A DNA stretch of 64,000 nucleotides from Solanum dulcamara (GCF_947179165.1 NC_077244.1:71966144-72030143), one strand, 5' to 3'; positions 10,551 to 23,397 are shown, numbered from the stretch's first letter. Notes: generated by a model not told the origin, from the sequence alone. Made by a program: numbers and translations.

Positions 10551-13500
10551 TTGACTTTCTTTCTTTGTGAAGAAAATATGGAAATGCCTCAAATCTTGTT
10601 TGGATCAATGATAAATCACGAGGATATTTGTGTAATTGATAGTGGAACAACCCATGCTATATTTAAAGACGAGAAATATTTTTCCGATTTACTTAGAAGA
10701 AAAGCTAATGTTACTACAATTTCTGGTAATTCAAAAATGATAGAAGGCTCCGGAAGAGCTACTATAATTCTGCCTAAGGGAACAAAAATTGTTATAGAAG
10801 ATGCACTATTTTCTTCTAAATCCTCACGAAACTTGTTAAGTTTTAAAGATATCCGCAGAAATGGATATCATGTTGAGACACTAAATGAAATGAATATTGA
10901 ATATCTTGGTATAACCAAGAGTGTCTCAGGCCAGAAATATATTTTGGAAAAATTACCAACTCTGTCATCTGGCCTATATTATGCAAAAATTAGTGCAATT
11001 GAAGCAAATATGATCGTAAACCAGAAGTTTACTGATCCAAATATATTTGTGCTATGACATGATCGAATAGGTCATCCTGGATCAATAATGATGAGACGAA
11101 TTCTTGAAAATTCAACTGGACATCCGTTAAAGAACCAGAAGATTCTTACAAATGATGAATTTTCATGTGCTGCTTGTTATCAAGGCAAATTAATTGCCAG
11201 ACCATCGACCCTGAAGGTTGGCATCGAATCTCCTGGCTTTTTAGAGCGTATACATGGAGATATATGTGGACCTATTCATCCACCTAGTGGATTGTTTAGA
11301 TATTTTATGGTCCTAATAGATGCATCATCTAGATGGTCTCATGTGTGCTTATTATCATCTCGCAACCTGGCGTTTGCAAAGTTGTTAGCACAAATAATAA
11401 GATTAAGAGCGCAATTCCCAGATTATCCAATTAAGGCCATTCGCCTTGATAATGCTGGAGAATTTACATCCCAAGCTTTTAATGATTATTGCTTATCAAT
11501 TGGGATAAAAATTGAACATCCTGTTGCACATGTTCATACTCAAAATGGCCTTGCAGAGTCATTTATAAAGCGCCTACAATTGATAGCAAGACCTTTACTA
11601 ATGAAAACAAAATTGCCAATTACTGTTTGGGGTCATGCTATCTTACATGCAGCAGCACTTGTACGTCTCAGACCGACACATTATAATAAATATTCTCCAT
11701 CACAATTAGTATTTGGTCATGAACCAAATATAGTCCATTTAAGAATTTTTGGTTGTGCGGTATACGTGCCTGTACCACCACCACAACGTACAAAAATGGG
11801 CCCTCAACGAAGGTTGGGCATATATGTTGGGTTTGACTCACCCTCCATAATTCGATACCTTGAACCGTTGACTGGAGATTTATTCACTGCTCGATTTGCA
11901 GATTGTCGGTTTGATGAAACAATTTTCCCGCCATTAGGGGGAGAGAAAAAGGAACCCGAAAAAGAAAAAGAAATTGCGTGGAAAGTTTCATCACTATCAC
12001 ATTTTGATCCACGTACCCGTACATGTGAACAGGAGGTCCAGAAGATCATCCACTTGCAAAAAATAGCAAATCAAATGCCAGATGCATTTACTGATTTAAA
12101 ACGGATAACTAAGTCACATATCCCTGCAGTGAATGTACCTATCCGGATTGATGTCCCAAAAGGACCATCTACAAATATCATAGCTTCTGAATCCCAAACA
12201 CGCCAGAAGCGTGGTAGACCGTTGGGTTCAAAGGATAAAAATCCTAGAAAGAGAAGCGTGAGAAATAATAAAGATGATACTACAATAGAACCTCCTGAAG
12301 AAGGTCAAGATTTGAGTAATCCTGATATTCCTGAAGAAATCAATGAACCCGAGACTCAAGTAAATGAAGAACTTTCAATAAATTCTTTCGGTGATGAGAT
12401 AAATTTAGATCGATCTAAAATCACGGTTGATAATGTTTTTGCATATAATGTTGCACTTAACCTCATGCAAGATAGTGAAAATCTTGAGCCTAAATCCGTC
12501 GAAGAATGTCGACGTAGATGTGATTGGCCAGAATGGCAAAAGGCAATTCAATCAGAATTAGACTCACTTGCTAAACGTGAGGTTTTTGGACCTGTAGTCC
12601 AAACCCCTGAAGGTGTAAAACCAGTTGGCTATAAATGGGTTTTTGTTAGAAAACGAAATGAGAGAAATGAAATTGTAAGATATAAGGCACGCCTTGTTGC
12701 ACAAGGATTCTCTCAAAGACCCGGAGTCAACTATGAAGAAACATATTCACCGGTTATGGATGGAATAACATTTCGATATCTCATCAGTTTAGCTGTACAT
12801 AAAAATCTTGAAATACACCTAATGGATGTGGTTACAGCTTACCTTTATGGTTCACTTGATAATGAAATTTACATGAAAATCCCAGAAGGATTAAAATTAC
12901 CTGAAGCATGTAAAAAGTCTCGAGAAGTATACTCAATAAAACTCCAAAGATCATTATATGGTCTGAAACAATCAGGGCGTATGTGGTATAATCGCCTAAG
13001 TGAGTACTTAATAAATGAAGGTTATATTAATGATGTTATTTGTCCATGTGTTTTTATTAAGAAAACGGAATCAGAGTTTGTGATACTCGCCGTTTATGTT
13101 GATGACATAAATCTTATTGGAACCCCTGAAGAGGTCCAAAAGGCGATTGAATATCTAAAGAAAGAATTTGAAATGAAAGATCTCGGAAAGACAAAACTTT
13201 GTCTAGGCCTACAAATTGAACATTTAGCAGACGGAGTTTTTGTCCATCAATCTGCCTACACTGAGAAAATCTTAAAAAGATTTTACATGGACAAAGCACA
13301 TCCATTAAGTGCTCCAATGGTTGTTCGATCACTTGAAGTGGAAAAAGATCAATTTCGACCTCCAAGAGAGGATGAAGAAATTCTTGGTCCTGAAGTACCA
13401 TATCTTAGTGCTATTGGTGCACTTATGTATCTTGCTAACGCAACTAGGCCTGATATAACATTTTCTGTTAATTTGCTAGCAAGGTATAGTTCATCCCCAA

Positions 13501-14096
13501 CGCGAAGGCATTGGAACGGTATCAAACATATTTTGCGATACCTGAAGGGTACTATTGATATGGGTTTGTTTTATACTAACAAAGGTTGCGTAGACCTTAT
13601 TGGTTATGCAGATGCAGGTTATTTATCAGACCCACATAAAGCTCGATCTCAGACAGGTTATCTGTTTACACACGGAGGGACTGCTATATCATGGCGATCT
13701 ACAAAACAGTCCATTGTTGCTACTTCTTCAAATCATGCTGAAATAATAGCAATACATGAAGCAAGTAGAGAATGTGTGTGGTTGAGATCGATGATACAGT
13801 TCATCAAAGAAAGATGTGGTCTGGAAAATAATGTTAAAGTACCCACAATTATATTCGAAGACAATGCCGCGTGCATAGCTCAATTGAAAGGTGGCTTCAT
13901 AAAAGGAGACAGAACGAAACACATTTCACCAAAATTATTCTTCACACATGATCTTCAGAAGAATGGTGAAATTGATGTACAACAAGTTCGTTCAAGTGAT
14001 AATCTTGCAGATTTATTCACAAAGGCATTACCAACATCAACTTTTGAGAAGCTAAGGCATAAGGTTGGAATGCGTCGTCTCCAAAATATCAAATGA
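10551..14096 (+). pseudogene. pol: Copia Pol (PR-INT-RT-RNase H), one in-frame stop
   Basis: A single frame of 3,546 bp is broken by TGA at 11055-11057, splitting it into 10551-11057 and 11088-14096. Upstream of the stop is the aspartic protease (VIDSGTTH). The stop falls at the HDRIGHPG motif of the integrase zinc-binding region, where the family usually has tryptophan. Downstream come CAACYQGK, the integrase core (GDICGPI, RLDNAGEFTS), reverse transcriptase with the YVDD box (VYVDDINLIGT, near 13096-13128), and RNase H (YADAGYLSD, EDNAACIAQ). Domain order INT before RT defines Copia. Apart from the one stop, the frame shows no decay, consistent with recent insertion. Confidence 0.93.
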
Positions 14097-14365
14097 AGCT
14101 TTCATTAGGGGGAGTAAATACGCGCTGCACTCTTTTTTCCTTAACCAAGGTTTTGTCCCACTGGGTTTTCCTGGTAAGGTTTTTAATGAGGCAGCACTCA
14201 AGGCGTATTACCAGATATGTGTACTCTTTTTTCTTCACTAGGCTTTTTCTCACTGAGTTTTTTCTAGTAAGATTTTAATGAGGCACATCGTCTATAGGTG
14301 TTCAGAATAACTCTGTATATATTGTTTTTTCACTAGAATTTTTTTTTTTGACATCCAAGGGGGAG
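14097..14365 (+). other. Copia 3' non-coding region with polypurine tract
   Basis: AAGGGGGAG at 14357-14365 abuts the 3' LTR and is the probable plus-strand primer. A second purine run, TTAGGGGGAGTAAA, lies just after the pol stop (14105-14118). Between them are two diverged copies of a segment ending TAATGAGGCA (near 14166-14194 and 14258-14284), a layout I associate with this Copia group. Confidence 0.8.
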
Positions 14366-14600
14366 TGTTAAATTATAATGGATATGGTGGATGTCTTAAT
14401 CCCAAGTGGGGCCCCACTCAAAGTGGGCAACTTGCCCACTTGGTATTTACTTCTTTATATGCCTATAAATATAGGCAAAATGTGAAGAATTATGCATAGA
14501 CAGAAAAACAATACACGGCAATTATCCTTTCAATTCATCCTTCTCTCTTTTTCCCTTATTTTCTCTTCCTTATTTTGTTCAAGATAGTATATTTATAACA
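14366..14600 (+). repeat. Copia 3' LTR
   Basis: Identical by eye to the 5' LTR across 235 bp. Its TATAAATA box falls at 14464-14471, about 305 bp upstream of the EXECUTER1 start codon and on the same strand. It could therefore act as an extra promoter for that gene. That effect is inference. Confidence 0.95.
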
Positions 14601-14775
14601 ACAGAGACATATTAAGGAAACCTGAAAAAAGACAATTAAAGAGTAGGCCCAGTGGTGCTTGTGCAAAACCATGAAGTCTTTCTGTGTTTCCAATCGGCGG
14701 AAAATATCTTATTCTATCCACAAACAGAAATCACCATAGAATACTAAACGGAGAAGAAGAAGAAGAATAGTAGAT

Positions 14776-17700
14776 ATGGCTGCGGCCAACGCTTGGGCTG
14801 CGGCCACTGTTCGTCTTTCACCGTCTTCTTCTTCATCAGCTTCTTCTAATTATTTCGTCAATTTCCCAAATAAATCATTTCTTAAGAACACCAAAAGCTC
14901 GAGGCTTTGTTGCCGATGCGTTACTGTAAACAGCACCTCAAATCCCTCTGCTGATGAAAATTGTAACAATACCTGCTTCACTTCTTCCTCAGATTGGGAT
15001 TGGAACCGCTGGACTAGATATTTTTCTGAAATTGAACAAGCTGAGAGCTATGCCTCTGTCTTGAAGGTACCTTTCTTTTTTATATTCAGTGTGAGATTTG
15101 GAGAATCTGTAAACGAGATTCTCCAATTTTTCCATAATAATCACAAATTCTTCGGTATTTGGCCCAATTAGACCTGAATAGATATAAAGGATTTGTATAG
15201 TTGACTCTAACTGCTTCTGGATTGAGGATATCTGTTACAGTTTTTTCATGCAGTCGTATTTTTTATTGATTCCATGTTAACTTCCTTTTCTTTTGGTCAA
15301 CTTGAGGATGGAAGCTGAAAATTGTATGATGTAGTTGCTCTGAATTCTGATACACATAGAATTATGCTTTGAATCAGTTATGTGGTTCATATTTTATGGG
15401 GATGAATTTCACACTTGCTTGTTGCTAATTGGAAATACTTATAAAACAAATAAAGAGGATGAGTGATGACCATAGAGAAATGAAGTAACTTGATCACATT
15501 TATGATTTTGAAACCAGTATATCACCAAGGACAGAAATAAACTTCAACAGCTGATTGGTATGGAATTTGTATATTTTGAGGCTTGGGAGTACCCTGAGGT
15601 AGTCTCTTGTACCGTGAGGCATTCTTCCCTCTACACACTTAGTGTTGGTATCTCAACAGTTCACGCAAGAATTGGCAGCAAGTCTTCTGCTAGAAAAACT
15701 GCCTCAAGGAGCAGAGAAGGGGATAGCATATAACTACCAAGGCTGTCTATTCTTCCCATATGGGACATGGGGAAAGGTCCTATGGTATCAACAACTCACG
15801 AAAGAGGGATTCACAATTCCATATTCAAGATATTTGAATTATCAAGTCATTTTAGAAACTGGACAGCAAAAAAAATAGCAACACTAATAGGGAGCTGACA
15901 GAGTTGGTCTGCATGCAAATTTTATAAATGCAATGGATCTCTTTTTATGTCCCTAAAGAATGTATATCTTGCTTTACCACTCTCTAAAGCCAAGTTTAGT
16001 GGTACAAATCAGTGCTGACATGCCACTTCTTCATTATTTGCTAGTCCAGATGAAACTCCTCAGTTCTAATAAAAGAGGAGAATACTTGTTTTTCAGTTGT
16101 TTTTAGTACAGGTACACATATATGGTCTCCATATTTTAATTTGCATTTACTAGAAATAGGTGGGTAGATGGGAAACTTACGAGTTGGTTGTTACTTTATA
16201 ACATCACACTTCAGTTCCCTAGTGAAGAATTTAGATACATTGTGATCCATTTGTCTAGTCTATTCCACTGGTGTCTCAACCATTCAATGGTCCAAGAAAC
16301 TCCACTAGACAACCAAGAAAATGGTAAACACGATCTTGTCTGATAGGTCGTCATATTCAATTGATATTTGATTTTCTTTTCTGCTGCTTTTCTGTCATAT
16401 AAGTGACCGCCAAATGCTTCCTCTTATATTTGCATGAGCAGATCCTTTTTTTTGATTATCTAATAGCAATTTTCGTATGCTTCTTTTAAATGTTTGAGAA
16501 GGTGCCCTATGGAACATGTGGTTCCAATATAAATGAATTCAGATGGTTATATTTTTGTATTAAAAAAGTCCCAAGAAATGCTGATTCCTATGAGTTCTAA
16601 CTGGTTGTATGTACTACAGTTTCAACTTGAAGAAGCTATAGATAAGGAAGACTTTGAAGAAGCTGCAAAATTGAAAGCATCTATTGCAGAAGCTACATCA
16701 AAGGATTCGGTTGCTGAAATTATGTCCATGTTGAAGGTATTAATTGCAGTTAAAATAGCATTAAGCTCCCATTATCCATTGAGTTTCTGTCTCCACTGGT
16801 CCTCGTTTGCACCTGAATATTGACAATGATTTCTTTTCTCGTTCTGCCTCCAGAATGCAATAGATGAAGAGCGTTATCATGATGCTTCAAGATTGTGCCG
16901 AAGTACGGGAAGTGGCTTGGTAATACTTATCAGCTAAACACTTAAATCTGTAGGCCCCTTAGTGAGCCTTGTTATACAACCATATTACTGGCATAAAACC
17001 ATGCATACAACTTTTTTTAAAATTTATTTATCATGTATCAAATCTGTGTTTGTGTCTTTTTATGTCTGTATGATAGATTACCTTTTCACTTCAGAACCAC
17101 CTATATAGTCATGTTAAGTTCATGACTGACCTTCCCTCACCTCTTCTTTCCCTTCAAACTGCAGGTTGGTTGGTGGGTTGGCTATTCAAAAGATTCAGAT
17201 GATCCATTTGGTAGACTAATACGTATTACTCCAGGTGTGGGCAGATTTATCGGCAGAAGTTATACTCCAAAGTAAGAATACAAAGCTGGAAGTTAAAGTT
17301 GCTAGTCATTTTTTGATTTTTGATGAGCTGAGTTGGTTATTTCAGACAGTTGGTCAAAGCCTCTCCTGGAACTCCACTGTTTGAGATTTTTGTTGTCAAA
17401 GATGGAAATGATACTTACAACATGCAGGTGACGTGCAACTGCGACCGATCTTGTTTATGAAGTTTTGTGTTATTCATTTTTATCTTACTTTTTATCTTTT
17501 AACTTTGCTGGTGTCTACTGTTTGTCTGTCACTGAGCTACCACGAAAATGAGGATTTCCTTTCACATTTCTTGATTAAATCATCATGCTGACACAGATTC
17601 TCAAATGTATTTTTGTTATAAAGTGGACAGCGAGCAGATATCCACATGTGCACCAAGTGATAGCTTGTTTTGTGTCATTATACCCATTCATTGTGATAAC

Positions 17701-19176
17701 CTGAACATTGTGCTGGAAGGTTTCACTATATGTTTCCAAGATGAGCTAACTCACTGTTACCTTTTCCTAAACTCAAATCAGAAAAACATTTCCTTCAGTT
17801 AGTAGTCATATTTAGGTGTACTCTGATAGCTATCAGTGTCTTGCACTTTATCTAAATGTTGCTGTTGTTCAGGGTTGATTCTATATGATGAACTGTCCCC
17901 TTGACTGTGTTAATGCTGCTTCTGATGTCTGTTACCCCTGCCAGGTGGTATTCTTGCAGCGAGCCAAAGGAAGTGCAGCAAGTTCAAATCCATCATCCAA
18001 GTCTAAGCCAATGAAGGGACCTTCATCTGCTGAAATTGAGAACAGAGCTGTAATTGATGTTAAAGTAGATGAAGCTGAAGCAGAAAAAAGCAATGAGAAG
18101 AGCATAGATTTTGAGGGAGCTGCTGAAGAGGGAATAAGAAGTGTGATAAATTTTCTTAAAGATAAAATACCTGATCTGAAAGTGAAAGTAATGAAAGTCA
18201 ATATTACAGAAGAAATAACAGATGATGGCGATTCAGTGAAGCAATTTCTGGAAGAAGAAGATGAGAACACTATTTCCAGTGAGGAGACGGATGGAACAAC
18301 TAGTGATTTGGATAACATGAATCCTGATCGAGTTACTGTAGGAGGAGATAGTGGCACAAGTGAAGAAGGAAAAACTGTAGATACCAAGCTTTTTGTAGGG
18401 GGTGTATTACATAATAAAGAAGACAATCCAGTAAAGGACGAGTTTGTTCGTTTACCTGTCGAGATCAAAGATGTGGCAAGGGATTCCTTTGTGCTTCACA
18501 TTCCTAAGAGACCTGGAGATCATGATGTTGAAGAAAATACTGCATCTAGTGTTAATGAGGCAGCTATTGCAGCTCAGGGTATCTCTGAACTATTGCCCCC
18601 TGATGTGGCCAAGGCATTTTGGAGTTCTGATAAAGTTTCTTCAAAAGTATGCAAACATATTCCTATCGTTACATTCTGCCGGTAGTTGTGGTCTGAGGTA
18701 TCATGTAATGCCACAGGGAGCTCTATCATTTCGATTTCTCTTGTTGTTTTTACAATTAGAGGAAACTTCTAGTTTCTATTCCATCATCACAAAGTAAAAT
18801 GATGGAAAGTCAACCAGCTACCTCGTCATTTTAAGAGAGTATCTGGTCCTAAGTGAGAAGTTGTCAGGAGACTCATCACCTTTTTCAGATTGTTGCCTTT
18901 CTATTTTTCTCCTTCTATTTTAAGATTTAGCTTTTGCATTGTCAAGATTTTATGGCTTCAATAATTTTAGGTGTATTATTTTATTGATTCATCAAATGTA
19001 CGCTTGCTGTAGGTTTCTAGAGATGTAAAAGAGATGCTAAAGCTTGCAGTTAGTCAGGCACAGAAGCGATACAAATTATCTGAATACACAAGTTTTAGTC
19101 GAATTACAACCTCTCCTGGGGATTTAGATCCTTTTGAAGGTAAGACATTCCCTTGTGCCCGCTTCTCTTTCTCTCT

Positions 19177-19221
<45 letters not shown>

Positions 19222-21284
19222 AAACACAAATATAAATACTGCCATGTCCCATACTAAAATTTACATTCCTCCATACCCGCGAGACCTCCACGTGAATATG
19301 CGTTGGTATGCATTTCTCCTTCACTATACCAGGAGGAAGAGATGGGGTGCGGAGAGAGCTGATATGTGGGACTTTGTCAGTAATGTAGTTTTTTCCCTTA
19401 ATTCTAGGTCTATATGTTGGTGCATTTGGACCTTATGGAACTGAGGTAGTGCAATTAAGGCGGAAATATGGTAACTGGAATGTAAATGATGCTGATAAAT
19501 CCTCTAATGTGGAGTTCTTTGAGTATGTTGAGGCAGTAAAGCTAACAGGGGATATCAATGTGCCTGCAGGCCAGGTTCGATAGTTCACCCTGAAACTTGT
19601 TTTTTTTGTTTCTTCGTATGAAAGCCTAATGATTTGTAAAGCTTTTGATTTTCAGGTGACATTTCGAGCTAAAATAAGTAAAGGAAGTCGTTTGTCCAAC
19701 AGGGGGATGTATCCAGATGAACTTGGTGTGGTAAGCAATAGTTGAGTCTGCTTCTCGTGTTGTGTGGTTAGCATTGTTTTGGATTTCCCAGGTTGAACTA
19801 TGTCTTAGTTACCAAAAGTATCTTCAACTGTCCCCCTTTTCATGCTACTTATTATTTGTTCCATGCTCTGATGGACTACGTATAGAAAACGTTGATTTTT
19901 TGTTTTGTTTTTGAAAGAAGAGAACGTTCAAGTTTCTGTGATCATAATTCTAAAAGATGACTGATTAATGAACTTCAACATCGTTTTGAGAAATTGCTTA
20001 TGTCATGTAAATATTAATATTTCAAAATTACATCTCTGCTATAAGCAGATAAAGCTAACAATCCAATATGTGCTACTTGGTGAGGATTCCTGATAGTTAT
20101 GCTTTTACTCTCCATACAAAATTGCTCGTGTCTCTTCATTTATTGATGTCAAAGTGATTAATTTCAAATTGGTCATTAATCCTTTTGGTATGAAATTTAG
20201 ATACAATGAAAAACATTACTGATGATAGGTGCCGTAAAAGGGGTTACCAAGCAGTTTAAGATCTGGAGTAGGAATAACAACATTAGTAACCAAGAAAGAT
20301 GATAGTAAGAGAATTGTTTCCATCCGCCTAAGCCTTGGTGACCTCTACCTCTACTGGTATGATGTCACAGATTCTTTTTGGATTAATTAAGTGGCTTGGA
20401 GAGTGGAGACAAATATTACTACTACTGCAACAACAACGACGACGACGACAACAACATACCCAGTGTAATCCCACAAGTGGGGTATGGGGAGGGTACTATG
20501 TATGAAGACCTTATCCTACCTTGGAAAGTAGAGAGACTGTTTCCGATAGATCCTCGGCTCAAGGAACAAATATTACTACTTCTACTATTGCTACTACCAC
20601 TATAATTTTATGAAAAAGTGTTATATATATACCAGCATCTCAACATTTAATCATTACTTCAAAATTGACAAATTTAAAATTGCTTTGAGCCTGGATAACT
20701 TAAAAAGCTAAAACAATTGGGACATCATACACTTAACACATGGTTTGTTTATTTTGTGCCCATAAAACATTAGTTGTTAACCATGATGCTGTATTACACT
20801 GATGAATTCAACTCTTCATGGTGAGCCCTAGTTTTAGCATGACTTAGCATCAACTAATTTGGCTACATGGGAAGTCAGCTATGCATTGAGAATAGAACAG
20901 TCAAATGATCCAGTTTAGATTCCTCGAGAATTACAGGTGTGACTCATCATGTTTGTTTCTTCCAGCTTGCTGGTTACAAAGGTCAAGGAAGAATAGCTGA
21001 ATATGGTTTCAAAAACCCAAGGTGGGTTGAGGGAGAACTTCTACAACTCAACGGCAAGGTAATAAAATTGCTGGGGATTCTTGCTTGTCTTTTTTACCCT
21101 TGGATTTTCTATCTCACAACTTGTTGAAAGGCATAATTTAGAGGTCCTGGTTTCTATTCATATGTTTGTTAATTTTCCTTAGGGAATGGGGCCACACCTC
21201 AAAGGTGCAGACCTTGGCTTTCTTTATGTCATTCCGGAGCACAGCTTTCTTGTACTCTTCAATCGCTTGAAGCTACCAGAGTAA
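14776..21284 (+). CDS. EX1: EXECUTER1, chloroplast singlet-oxygen signalling protein
   Basis: Exons: 14776-15066, 16620-16736, 16854-16919, 17165-17271, 17346-17427, 17945-18646, 19013-19139, 19408-19574, 19656-19730, 20966-21058, 21183-21284, giving 642 residues with all frames closing. The first about 45 residues are Ser/Ala-rich and acid-poor, as in a chloroplast transit peptide. A UVR-like helical motif ([17 protein letters not shown]) lies at about 99-115. A long acidic linker fills much of exon 6. The C-terminal DUF3506/singlet-oxygen-sensor domain includes [20 protein letters not shown] and NPRWVEGEL. Arabidopsis EX1 (about 684 residues, from memory) sits at grana margins; its oxidation and FtsH-dependent turnover relay singlet-oxygen stress to the nucleus. 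W598 here may match the oxidised Trp643. The Copia LTR ends 175 bp upstream. Confidence 0.94.
19179..19218 (+). repeat. (CT)n microsatellite in EX1 intron 7
   Basis: About 20 uninterrupted CT dinucleotides begin about 40 bp inside the intron 7 donor. It is likely length-variable. The minus-strand RE-repeat frame over it is an artefact. Confidence 0.95.
20424..20565 (-). mobile_element. Short RTE LINE 3'-end insertion in EX1 intron 9
   Basis: The 142 bp contain CAACAACATACCCAGTGTAA, ATCCCACAAGTGGGG and GACTGTTTCCGATAGA, resembling the extreme 3' end of the RTE LINE at 2239-2440 in the same orientation. A perfect 15-bp target duplication ACAAATATTACTACT flanks it at 20409-20423 and 20566-20580. 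It is either a severely 5'-truncated LINE or a SINE that shares the LINE tail; the lack of A and B boxes favours truncation. Confidence 0.8.
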
Positions 21285-23329
21285 AGACACAAGTTGGTTG
21301 TATGACTTTGAACCCAGTTGTGCGGTTAGGCTAGGAGAAGAGCGTATTCCTTCTTCCAACAGGTTTTCCCCTTTTGCCAGATAACTTTTGTAGTGTTTTT
21401 ATCAGAGAGGCATCACCCTGCAATGTGACTGGAAAAACCAACCCTTTCCCCTCCCTTTTTGCCATAGTGAGTGTTTTGCTGTCCAATAATGATACATCCT
21501 TTCAGTTTTCATCATATACACTAGAACTCATATCTTGTAATGCATAGTTTTGTCACGAGATGATGTGGATAATAGTATTCTAGCGAAGTTGAAATGCATA
21601 TATATATATATATATTAATGAGTTCCTCTTCTCTATGGTCGTAGAAAGTTGTTCACATTAGCTGCCGAAGAAAGTGACAGACCATGTGTCTGGAAGGCAG
21701 AATAGCAGCACACTTTTAGTTGCTTACTCTTTTCTTTTCCGAGGCAATATAGGTAGCTTTGATCAAAAGAAGTCCCTTTTGTGCTTCCACTTTGTAGAAA
21801 GAAAGTTTTTGTTTTGTTCTCTTCTTCTCCTCTCCCCCCCCCCCCCCAATCAAATCCTTGATCCGAGGTCATCTTGATCACATGTTAACCGTGGTCAACT
21901 TGGAATTGCAAAAAGAATGATATGTAAGAGAGACTAATAAGAGAAAAGAATGTAATCCTTTGCTTAACTACCATGATTACCCAGGGCCCAGGAATCAAAT
22001 GTATTAAGAGAACTTTTCAGTTTTTCAGAAAAGTATGAGCTATCTTACATCCCTAGTTTTGAAGGATTCCATTTGGAGTAGAAAAATATTTTTGTGAACA
22101 CAAAAATCTGTCTTTGTTGCAACAAAGCCTAACGTAAAAGAAACCTTAAATCCTTTTTTAGATGTGATGCTATCTCTACCCTGAAGTATGTCTATATCCT
22201 CTTGACAAAACTTTATTTACCTTTGCTTGCTCGTGCCACCGCTGCTACTGAAGTGCTAAGAAAGCAAGAGTGTCACAATCTGGCTCTTTTTCTAACTCCC
22301 AAGTTTCTGAGCCCCTTGCTTGATTAAAATAAGAAGACATCTGTTCCTTCCACATTAATATTCTTAATAAATGATTTCAATCAAATGTAATCAAAAAGCT
22401 TGAAATACAATTGATGAAAGGGACTGCTAATGGTAAATAAATATACCATCTAATATGCTATTTTAAAGCATGTTGGCAATGATACACACTTTATGGGCCC
22501 TCAAAGAGACATGAGTATGCTAGTGATTTGACCACTAATACCTACTCACACCTGCCACCATATTTCACTTTGTTGCAGTCAACACACTCTGCAAGTCACA
22601 ATCTTTCTTCTCTGTCTTAAGCCTAGTTGTTTCTAATTTCAGGGGTAAGTAAGACTACTGATAGCGTACGAGGATCTGGGGAAAAAATACACCAAATTTA
22701 GGGTGGTCTTAATATATTCTGTCTATTTGAATCGACTGATCGTTAGTCAAATTTATGGGTGTCATATCCTGAAACATGAAGAAAAGAAAAAAGAGCTGGG
22801 ATCATCCTCACTAATAATTACGACGACTAACAGTGTGAGTGCTGAATTTTGGGAACCGTGTAGGATGTGTGATACGGTTTGATTCAATACAAAATTTCTA
22901 ATAGCTTAAATGCATTTCTTTATATAAGGCATTTCTTTATATCTTATAGTAGTATGAAGTGGAGCTTCTTATAGCAAATTATTAGCATGAAACTTTATAA
23001 AAAAGACCAAAAGAGATAAGGTGGGACAAAGAAATGGCATGAACTTTTCTGGCTTTTTCTTGTTCAAAAATGCCAGTCTGAAATCACTAAAAAGATAGTT
23101 CGTGACGAAAGAATCACAATTTATAATATAGTTTTAACATTTCAATTTCAGCATTTAAAACTACCCAAATTTAGGTGTCATGCTTAATTTCCTTTTTGAA
23201 AGTCAATTTAACTCATTTTCAAAGTTAAATTAGATTAGGTCAATTCAATATTTTATATTTAAAATCTAGCTATTCAAAACTTATACAATAATTAAAAGGG
23301 ATGATTACTTAAATCCCATAGCGAAAAAG
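21285..23329. other. Intergenic, downstream of EX1
   Basis: EX1 3' untranslated region and spacer. It has a short (AT)n at about 21597-21615 and a run of 14 C at 21834-21847. No gene is supported; the frames near 21633-21881 are low-complexity. Confidence 0.6.
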
Positions 23330-23397
23330 CCCAATTACAATTTATTCCGATTTTTTTGGGTAATTATCCAAATTTCCTTTTTTTTCCCCAGATTTTT

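Larger units (their letters stand above)
9085..14600 (+). mobile_element. Full-length Ty1/Copia LTR retrotransposon, young
   Basis: The element is 5,516 bp with two 235-bp LTRs that are identical by eye, and a perfect 5-bp target duplication ACAGA at 9080-9084 and 14601-14605. The order is LTR, CGTTATCAGCACGAG directly after the LTR (probable primer-binding region, not the usual initiator-Met type), gag, spacer, then protease-integrase-RT-RNase H in Copia order, polypurine tract and LTR. Identical LTRs indicate recent insertion. One in-frame stop in pol suggests this copy is defective and may have been mobilised in trans. It ends 175 bp upstream of the EXECUTER1 start codon. Confidence 0.97.

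Noticed and set aside
17932..18468. 178-codon minus-strand open frame
   Set aside because: It is the reverse of EX1 exon 6; Ser-rich output comes from reading acidic codons backwards.
19034..19444. 136-codon plus-strand frame with a Ser-Leu repeat
   Set aside because: It runs out of EX1 exon 7 through the (CT)n microsatellite in the intron; the repeat is a translation artefact.
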